A stretch of 64,000 nt of DNA from an uncultured Eubacterium sp. (GTDB taxonomy: Bacteria; Bacillota; Clostridia; Lachnospirales; Lachnospiraceae): positions 170,986 to 234,985 of the forward strand of contig CAJTZF010000002.1 of the NCBI GenBank assembly GCA_910584245.1. Direction: 5' to 3'. A program made the translations under genes and the position numbers. The notes beneath the pieces were generated by a model. The model did not search any database and was not told the origin of the DNA. It worked only from the letters and a program-made list of their open reading frames with translations. Shown in pieces: positions 57,966 to 64,000 of this stretch (positions are counted from its first letter, which is position 1; each line of letters begins with the position of its first letter).

Positions 57966-60143
57966 ATGTTATTATCGAAAAAAAGCATACGGAAATGTTG
58001 GATCGTTGGATTTATTTTATTATTCAGTATCATTTTTTTTATGCCGTCAGAATCGCAGGCCGCGACTTTGCGCATTAAAATGAATGGAAAAACTTCCAAA
58101 TACAAGAGAACACAATCCATCGTTAAGTATGGAAAGAAAAAGGTTACAAAAACAAACTTTAAGGGACTTACAATCAAGGGGACAAGAATGGTTCCGTACG
58201 ATGATGTATTCAAAAAGGGACTAAAGGTAAAAACAAGTTACAAGTCATCTTCCAAAAAAATTGTTATGACAAAAAACGGAATCAAGGTGACGATGACGAT
58301 TGGCAGCAAAAACGCTTATGTGAATGGAGTAAAGCACCGGCTCCCCACAGCGCCGGTAAAAGTAAAGTACATTAAAAGGAAAAAGACAAAAATCCTCGTA
58401 CCCGTTAAATTTTTATGCGCCCAGCTTGGCTATAATTACAAGGCTTCCGGCTCAACGATTACGATTACGGATGCACTTTTGGTTGAATACGATGGCGGCA
58501 CTATCGCAAAATCCTCTGTGATGGGTAAGCTTTCCTACAATTCGAAGGAAAATAATCTTTCCTCGATGCCGGTAATCAAATTAAATAGCACCATTTATAT
58601 ACCAGCAGAGGAGACATTCCAGAAAATCATAGGAATTGACTATCACTACGACGAGGAAGCCCAGGTTCTCACATTAAAAAATGAGGCGACCGATACGACA
58701 GTGGAACTGTCCCTGGACCAAGATACCTTTATGGTCAATGGCATAGAAGAGGACCTTGGCGCACCGATGTACATGATTACAAGAAAAGATAAACAGAAAA
58801 GCGTATTGTGTGTGCCTGCCAAAATTGTTTCCACAAAGCTTGGGTACTCCTACAAATGGGATAAGACGAAATCGTTAGTCAGCCTTCATGACAAGATTTA
58901 TTTTAACTGGAAAGCGGACCAGGTACCGGACGCCAGTGCCGCTTCGAATTTTATCACAGAGGCGAGCGCTGTATATAATTCGGAATACGACAGTATTTCC
59001 TTCTCCTTTAAGGGCAGTAACCCGGAAATTATGAATCAGGTTTCCGTCAGCCGGAATGACCAGGTTATAACGGTCACGATCCCTGCGACATCAAAATACT
59101 GCATAGATAAGTTTTCATTTTCCAAATTTGTCAACATACTTGATAAATTTGAAGTTGTAGAGGACGGCTCAGGCAATGTGATTTTCTATATTACCGGACT
59201 CAGTCCGACGGATTTTGCCTATTCGTCACTGGATGGGACGCTTACGCTCAACGTGATGAACCAGTATGTCGGAAGCTATGCTTTAAAAATTATGAAGCCG
59301 GCCGGCATCACTATCAAAAATGTATCGAACCAGGACTTTTACAACAATAATAAATTCGTGATTACTATTAGTGGAAACCATATTAATTTCCTCAATTCGA
59401 ATCCAATCATTATTAACAGCGACGTCATATCCGATGTCTCTACTAATCTTGATGCAAATGGAAATACGGCGATCACTGTCACGACGTCAAAATTACAGGG
59501 CTATAAGATTTATAATCAATCGGACTCGTTTGTCGTCTCTGTCGGCAATCCGAAAACGATTTATAAGAATATTGTTGTACTGGATGCGGGGCACGGCGGA
59601 TATGATAACGGCGCAAGTCATAAGGGAACGAAAGAGAAGGATCTGAATTATAAAATATTGTACACATTGATGAAGGATTACTATTCCTCCAATGCGCCAG
59701 ACACAAAGGTGTACTGGACTCGGACAACCGATACTTTTATTTCTTTGGCTGGCCGGGCCGCATTTGCAAACAAAGTGGGAGCGGACTTGTTTATCAGTCT
59801 TCATATGAACTCGGCAAGTAATTCCAGTGCAAACGGCACAGAGGTATATTATTCACCGAGCAATAACAGTTCAAGTTTTTCGGGAATTAAGAGTAAAACG
59901 ATTGCCTCCTTATTTAAAAATAACCTGGTTTCCAGACTTGGGACAAAAAGCAGAGGAGTTAAGTCAGCAGGATTTTATGTTATTAAGCGAAATACGGTAC
60001 CAGCTGTACTGATCGAGCTCGGCTTCCTCTCCGGAAGTTCGGATTATTCCAAGCTGACAAACCTGACATTTCAGAAAAATTCGGCGAAGGTCATTTATGA
60101 TACGATTCAGCAGATCTTTGCCAGTTATCCGACTGGGCGCTAA
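57966..60143 (+). CDS. Secreted N-acetylmuramoyl-L-alanine amidase
   Basis: Cell-wall hydrolase of 725 residues cutting the bond between muramic acid and peptide. Signal peptide ends near SQA-A (residue 33). Residues 35-310 are Lys-rich copper-amine-oxidase-N-like repeats (PYDDVFKKGLKVKTSYKSS; LCAQLGYNYKASGSTITITD), probably wall binding. A middle AMIN-like beta domain (about residues 325-440) precedes the Amidase_3 domain (residues 535-720) with zinc His in VVLDAGHGGYDNGA, Glu in KEKDLNYK, His in FISLHMNSA and the catalytic Glu in VLIELGFLSG. All active-site residues are present. AraC and GH genes downstream seem unrelated. Confidence 0.93.
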   Translation: MLLSKKSIRKCWIVGFILLFSIIFFMPSESQAATLRIKMNGKTSKYKRTQSIVKYGKKKVTKTNFKGLTIKGTRMVPYDDVFKKGLKVKTSYKSSSKKIVMTKNGIKVTMTIGSKNAYVNGVKHRLPTAPVKVKYIKRKKTKILVPVKFLCAQLGYNYKASGSTITITDALLVEYDGGTIAKSSVMGKLSYNSKENNLSSMPVIKLNSTIYIPAEETFQKIIGIDYHYDEEAQVLTLKNEATDTTVELSLDQDTFMVNGIEEDLGAPMYMITRKDKQKSVLCVPAKIVSTKLGYSYKWDKTKSLVSLHDKIYFNWKADQVPDASAASNFITEASAVYNSEYDSISFSFKGSNPEIMNQVSVSRNDQVITVTIPATSKYCIDKFSFSKFVNILDKFEVVEDGSGNVIFYITGLSPTDFAYSSLDGTLTLNVMNQYVGSYALKIMKPAGITIKNVSNQDFYNNNKFVITISGNHINFLNSNPIIINSDVISDVSTNLDANGNTAITVTTSKLQGYKIYNQSDSFVVSVGNPKTIYKNIVVLDAGHGGYDNGASHKGTKEKDLNYKILYTLMKDYYSSNAPDTKVYWTRTTDTFISLAGRAAFANKVGADLFISLHMNSASNSSANGTEVYYSPSNNSSSFSGIKSKTIASLFKNNLVSRLGTKSRGVKSAGFYVIKRNTVPAVLIELGFLSGSSDYSKLTNLTFQKNSAKVIYDTIQQIFASYPTGR

Positions 60144-60157
60144 CCCAGCCGGATAAC
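60124..60157 (+). terminator. Hairpin over the amidase stop codon
   Basis: GTTATCCGACTGGG (60124-60137) pairs with CCCAGCCGGATAAC (60144-60157), 14 positions with one A/C mismatch, 6-nt loop containing the stop codon. The T-tract is poor, so termination is uncertain. Confidence 0.5.
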
Positions 60158-60171
60158 CAATTTCCATAAAT

Positions 60172-60933
60172 TTAATTTTGCCGGTATTGCTTGGGGGGCA
60201 TACCGGTATATTTTTTAAATTGACGGCTAAAATGTTCCACATTTTTATAACCACAGTGGGCGGCAATCGAGTGAATAGGCGTGGAGCTATTCTTTAAATA
60301 GTCTTTGGCCAGCGTCATCCTCATCTGAATTACGTCTTCCATACAAGTGATCCCAAATGTTTTCCGGTAAATAGAATGAAGATGGCCGGGACTGATGTGA
60401 AGCTGGTCCGCCATATATGGAATTGTCCAGTCGAACCCTGGATTATTTTTTATGTTCAGGCGCAGCGCGATCAGCTCCTTCGTCTGGGCATTTTCGATCT
60501 GATGGGAGAACGACTCATCCAGCTTATGAAACATCAAGTGGAAGAGGGCATTCACCGTCTGCCTTTTATACTTGTTTTCAAAAAAATTCTCAGAGCAGAG
60601 CTGTTCAAAAAGCAAATGTATAAATGTAAATTCCCTTATTTCAAATGGTGTCTCAATGGGCACCGTCCCATTACATATAAATTCTTCATCCGTATAAAAA
60701 CGAATCCAGTCATTTTTGAATGATCCCTCCAGAGCCCCGTAATGAAGTATAGAATGGGGGGGATATAGCATCACGCTCTGTGGCGGCATCGTATACTTTT
60801 TATCCCCAACAATAAAAAAGGAGGATGTATGCGCCATAAGAAGCAGCCACCAGTCATGGGTTTTACTCGTATCTATATAAACAAAATCACCCTCATGGAA
60901 TGCACTGTGGTCAACGTACAAAATATCAATCAT
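60172..60933 (-). CDS. AraC-family transcriptional regulator
   Basis: 253 residues from the ATG at 60933 (AAAGGATG upstream); in-frame ATGs at 60945 and 60972 are alternatives. The N-terminal half is a cupin-like sensor (FHEGDFVYIDTSKTHDWWLLL), and the C-terminal 100 residues form the double helix-turn-helix with ISPGHLHSIYRKTFGI and the signature IAAHCGYKNVEHFSRQFKKYTGMPPKQYR. It faces a glycoside hydrolase pseudogene, and such regulators normally control neighbouring sugar-use genes, so it has probably lost its local target. The sensed sugar is unknown. Confidence 0.92.
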   Translation of the reverse strand: MIDILYVDHSAFHEGDFVYIDTSKTHDWWLLLMAHTSSFFIVGDKKYTMPPQSVMLYPPHSILHYGALEGSFKNDWIRFYTDEEFICNGTVPIETPFEIREFTFIHLLFEQLCSENFFENKYKRQTVNALFHLMFHKLDESFSHQIENAQTKELIALRLNIKNNPGFDWTIPYMADQLHISPGHLHSIYRKTFGITCMEDVIQMRMTLAKDYLKNSSTPIHSIAAHCGYKNVEHFSRQFKKYTGMPPKQYRQN

Positions 60934-61094
60934 GATTTTTCTCATCCTTTTTCTAGTTTTATAATAGATCATGTTATTAGATATTATACATCATGGTATG
61001 GATAATTTCAATCTGATATAATAAATGTATATTTCAATATGGGAAGAAGAAAATGAAAGAAGTGGTTACTATGTCAAAAAGGAGATAACATTTG

Positions 61095-62713
61095 TGAGCC
61101 GCTATTTTGTGAGCCGCGTTATTTCTGTTGACAGCGGGTGCCGGCGTGCTTTCCTGCCGGCCAGCGGGAGCAGAGGAGCAGCATACAGCATATCTGGCTG
61201 TTTATGTCGCCTCTTATGAGTACAATATGGGAGTAGAGCATGCGCAATTTCCGTCGGGAACGTATACAGATACGTGCAGGACAGATGTGTTATATTATGG
61301 AATATCAACGGATGGCGTAAATTTTGAAGGACTAAACAACAATAAAGCCGTTTATTATCCAAAAGGATGCTATTAGCTGGGGGCCCCCGTCCATTTTCCG
61401 GAAACCGGATGGGAGTTATGGCCTGGTCGCTTCCGTCAACCAGTCTAACAACCAGATTTTCATATGCGATTCCGAAGATCTTATCTTTTTTGAAAATGAA
61501 CGCATCCTTACATTAGGTTCAAAAGGCAGCGTCATCACAAATCCAATGGTGGAATATGACGAGACGGATGCGCAGTATTACATATATTGGGAAGGTGGAG
61601 ACGGCCAGTCCTATATGGCATCAACGGACGATTTTAGTTCCTTTTCTGACCCACAGCAGGCGGATTACAAAAAAGAGACCGTAACGGCCAATCTGCCCTC
61701 CTATGCAGAAAAAGAAGAGGCGGCCATTTTTGAACTGACCGAAGAAGAGTATGAGCGCATCCAAAAAAAATATGGGACGGTGAAAAGCGTGGCGGTTCAT
61801 GGACCGCAGGACCAGGTTATAACGGAAGGAGAGCGAATAGAACTTCCAGACCAGGTGGAGGTCGCATATAGTGATGGTTCGACTGCCCGCATGGGCGTGG
61901 ACTGGGATCTTTCAGGGCTTGATCTTGCTAGCCCCAGAAAAGGTTCCTATACGGTCCGGGGAACCATAAAAAATAGCACGTATCATTCTCCGCTCGCCCA
62001 GTTCCGCGCGGATCCCTTTGTCGCTTACAACGAACAGGACGGCATGTATTATTTGACCGGATCGAACTTAAATGAAAAATCCGCCAGTGGAGGAGGCGCC
62101 TACAATACAATTATATTAAGACGGTCCGATTCCATCAACGGACTGACGGATGCAAAAGAAGCCGATATATGGAAAAATAAGACGATTCAGGTTACAGATG
62201 AAAGAAAAGATGTTATAACAGGCTGGTACTGGGCGCCCGAACTGCATTTTATCGGTAGAAAATGGCGGATACTCGCGATGGGTACCGTAAAGAGCACGGT
62301 AAACGGCGTCATTCAAAATGATGGCTGGGCACAATGTGTGTTCTCCTGTAAATGAGATGACCTGATGGATCCGGACAACTGGAACTATGAAGGTTATATC
62401 GGTGAGACGACAGATGGAAAAAAGTAGGTGCCTTTGATACGACCTTTTTCGAATATGGCGGAATAAGAAAAAGCCCAATAAATTACTTAAGGCAGCAAAA
62501 CACAAAATTTCATTAAAGAAAGGAAAAACGGCAGATTTCCCTCTGAAAAAGCAAACAGCAAAAACGACAAGTCCCGTCACTTACCAGTCCTTAAATAAAA
62601 AGACCGCTACTATTGATACGTATGGCACAATTTTAGGTAAGAATAAAGGAAAAGGGAAGGTGAAAGCTATTTGCGGAAAGAAATCGGTCACAATAACCGT
62701 AACGGTTTCCTAA
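61095..62713 (+). pseudogene. Decayed family-43-type glycoside hydrolase with Big_4 and Big_2 domains
   Basis: Fragments of one secreted enzyme lie in changing frames. A signal-like stretch near 61115 (ALFLLTAGAGVL) has in-frame stops upstream. HTAYLAVYVASYEYNMGVEHAQ continues to about 61364, where one extra base shifts the frame into AISWGPPSIFRKPDGSYGLVAS. An open frame then runs to 62352 and includes a Big_4-like insert (SVAVHGPQDQVITEGERI) and EWAPELHF-like GWYWAPELHF. A TGA at 62353 interrupts it in frame (DDLMDPDNWNYEGYIGETTDG follows), another shift occurs near 62423, and much of the second catalytic half is missing before a Big_2-like tail (ISLKKGKTADF) ending at 62713. The propeller-type GH43 assignment is by motif impression. 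Confidence 0.8.
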
Positions 62714-62714
62714 C

Positions 62715-63773
62715 TTAATCCTTCCGCAGCGTGACCGCGGAGGCGGCGCGTCTTTTCCGATCCTCACCTAAGGCTGCATAGTGTTTCCTCGTCGTATTTA
62801 CGTCGTTGTGACCAAGCACCTCGGCAACCAGATAAATATCGTTTGTTTCCTGGTAGAGAGAGGTTCCGTAGGTGCTTCGCAGCTTGTGAGGCGTAATATG
62901 CTTAATAGTAGTTACATGTTTGGCACAATCTGTAACTAGATTTTCAACTGATTGTACGCAAATTCTCCTTTTCTGGGTGGAGAGGAAGAGTGCATGTTCA
63001 TGCCCCTCTTTTGTAATGATCGTTTTCCGGGCCTGTATATATTGACTTAGAGCATCGGCAACCTCATCCCCAAAGTATACAAAATCTTCCTTTCCCCCCT
63101 TGCGTATAATTTTAATACGGTTATTTTTAAAATCAACATCCTCGATATCCAGGCCAACACACTCGGAAACCCGTATGCCGGTTCCAAGCAAAAGAGTAAA
63201 CAGCGCCAGATTCCGCTTCTTATTTTTTTCAAAGTACACCTTTTTCATACCGGACAACTGATCCGCGCCATGCTCCACATAGTCAAGTAATTGTGCAACC
63301 TCGTCATAATCCAGACGGATAATTTCTTTTTTATGTAATTTAGGCATATCAACTATAACAGTAGGATTATTACTAATTAGCTCCCTTTTATAATAATAAG
63401 AAAAAAAGCTTCTCAATGCCGCGAGCTTTCTGTGCATTCCCTGTTCATTATTTGTGTGCGTTTTTCCATCCTGGTCAGTATATAATTTGAGATACTCCAA
63501 ATATTCTTCAATATCCACCGGCTGAAGTTTCTCCAAGTCATCGAGCCGGATATCCGTTATGTCCCTGTTTTTTAATACCGGGTTTGCCTCCGTTAGAAAC
63601 CGGAAAAAGATCCTTATATCATATACATAAGAAATACGGGTTTTGGCAGATGTATTAGGCTCGATCGCCCGGAAATAATCTTTTGAAAACGACGGCATCG
63701 TTGCCAGCACCTCACGGAGCTTCAACGTATTTGACCGCGAGTTTTCCTCATGGTAAGTTGTCTTTTTGTCCAA
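62715..63773 (-). CDS. Tyrosine recombinase, XerC/D-like
   Basis: 352-residue site-specific recombinase from a TTG start at 63773, chosen because AAGGAAGG lies 8 nt upstream; an in-frame ATG at 63863 has no site and would run through the promoter. N-terminal SAM-like core-binding domain (residues 20-155), then the catalytic set Arg in GTGIRVSECVGL, Lys in IRKGGKEDF, HKLR in ITPHKLRSTYG, His in LGHNDVNTT and the nucleophile Tyr in RKHYAALGE. All active residues are present. Its end lies 1 nt from the pseudogene end. It could be a chromosomal Xer-type enzyme of Lachnospiraceae or the integrase of a lost element. Confidence 0.9.
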   Translation of the reverse strand: MDKKTTYHEENSRSNTLKLREVLATMPSFSKDYFRAIEPNTSAKTRISYVYDIRIFFRFLTEANPVLKNRDITDIRLDDLEKLQPVDIEEYLEYLKLYTDQDGKTHTNNEQGMHRKLAALRSFFSYYYKRELISNNPTVIVDMPKLHKKEIIRLDYDEVAQLLDYVEHGADQLSGMKKVYFEKNKKRNLALFTLLLGTGIRVSECVGLDIEDVDFKNNRIKIIRKGGKEDFVYFGDEVADALSQYIQARKTIITKEGHEHALFLSTQKRRICVQSVENLVTDCAKHVTTIKHITPHKLRSTYGTSLYQETNDIYLVAEVLGHNDVNTTRKHYAALGEDRKRRAASAVTLRKD

Positions 63774-63804
63774 ATAAATCACCTTCCTTATCAATATGCC
63801 TGTT

Positions 63805-63833
63805 ATTTTACCATAAAAGCCTGTCTGTGTAAA
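63805..63833 (-). promoter_or_regulatory. Promoter of the tyrosine recombinase gene
   Basis: Minus-strand TTTACA (63828-63833) and TAAAAT (63805-63810), 17-nt spacer. One arm of a long inverted repeat (63815-63825) fills the spacer. Confidence 0.75.
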
Positions 63834-63910
63834 GCTCTTTTTGAAAAACTGGAATTTGTCCAAAAGAGCTTACTTGGACATGGTTCTCATTATGGAGCTG
63901 ACAGGCTTTT
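63815..63910. repeat. Nested inverted repeats upstream of the recombinase
   Basis: Outer arms AAAAGCCTGTC (63815-63825) and GACAGGCTTTT (63900-63910) are perfect 11-bp complements 74 nt apart. Inside them AAGCTCTTTT (63832-63841) and AAAAGAGCTT (63862-63871) are a second perfect pair. They cover the recombinase promoter, as recombinase binding sites or operators might. The last 90 bases of the window (63911-64000) show no clear gene; one minus-strand frame ending near 63917 is open to the edge but not recognisable. Confidence 0.75.
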
Positions 63911-64000
63911 AATAATGTTTCCTTTTCCCTTGTTGTTGTACAAAGTGCACACGTGTGTTTTTTCGCTTTCTGTTTGCTTTTCTAACACTCTTGTTTATTT

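Noticed and set aside
62715..63863. Integrase of an intact mobile element
   Set aside because: No terminal repeats, cargo or other element genes are visible within the window, so only a recombinase gene is claimed.

Overview
The window is ordinary chromosome from an anaerobic Gram-positive bacterium, most likely a Lachnospiraceae-type member of the Clostridia. Support comes from the gene orders plsX-rnc-smc-ftsY, rplS-lepB-ylqF, yicC-remA-gmk-rpoZ and iscR-iscS-iscU, from HydF ([FeFe]-hydrogenase maturation), a single-cluster ferredoxin, NADP-type GdhA, DUF4317 and DUF5688 proteins that I know mainly from this group, strong AGGAGG ribosome binding sites, and TTGACA/TATAAT promoters with 17-nt spacers. 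No rRNA, CRISPR array, prophage or complete insertion sequence was seen. One tRNA, tRNA-Arg(CCG), is present.

Layout. 1-2565: the end of a sirtuin gene, an orphan NMT1/THI5-like solute-binding lipoprotein and a small unknown protein. 2573-5896 (minus): a cobalamin riboswitch with its own promoter and terminator drives a two-gene operon for secreted proteins, a DUF4430 (transcobalamin-like) protein and a PQQ-like beta-propeller protein. This is the most interesting unit in the window. 5939-7340 (minus): pyrB-pyrI. 7511-11382: an aconitase-family hydratase and a tandem-domain PPK2. 11400-14530: DUF4317 protein, hydF, ferredoxin and a small unknown. 14707-35935: a long run of same-strand housekeeping genes: relQ, folD, rimO, pgsA, cinA-like, a lipoprotein, a flavoprotein, cmk, ispH, S1, cheR, plsX, rnc, smc, ftsY, ilvA, hisZ-hisG-hisD and bioB. 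36088-40792: rplS, a catalytically dead-looking signal peptidase paralogue, ylqF, a normal lepB, a CYTH protein and gdhA. 41106-49120: DUF5688, tRNA-Arg, a repeat-tailed secreted protein, rluF, ligA, a SpoVB-like flippase (minus) and a large unknown protein with an internal G9 tract. 49124-51405: iscR-iscS-iscU with a near-perfect promoter and a 27-bp palindrome. 51531-54125 (minus): a PHP phosphatase and rqcH. 54219-57822: yicC, remA, gmk, two tandem lepB paralogues and rpoZ. 57966-60143: a secreted N-acetylmuramoyl-L-alanine amidase. 60172-64000: an AraC regulator facing a decayed family-43-type glycoside hydrolase pseudogene, then a tyrosine recombinase with nested inverted repeats in front of it. 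This is the only part that looks accessory.

How the genes work together. Much of the central block serves information processing and membrane biogenesis (S12 methylthiolation, phosphatidylglycerol and lipid precursors, isoprenoid, S1, RNase III, SMC, SRP receptor). HydF, ferredoxin and the ISC genes fit iron-sulfur-rich anaerobic metabolism. Four type I signal peptidase homologues lie in 21 kb, three with an intact Ser/Lys dyad and one without. Candidate cis-regulatory RNAs are the cobalamin riboswitch, a pair of mutually exclusive hairpins in front of pgsA, and the rplS leader. Several promoters carry perfect palindromes at the start site or in the spacer (DUF4317 gene, iscR, yicC, the recombinase).
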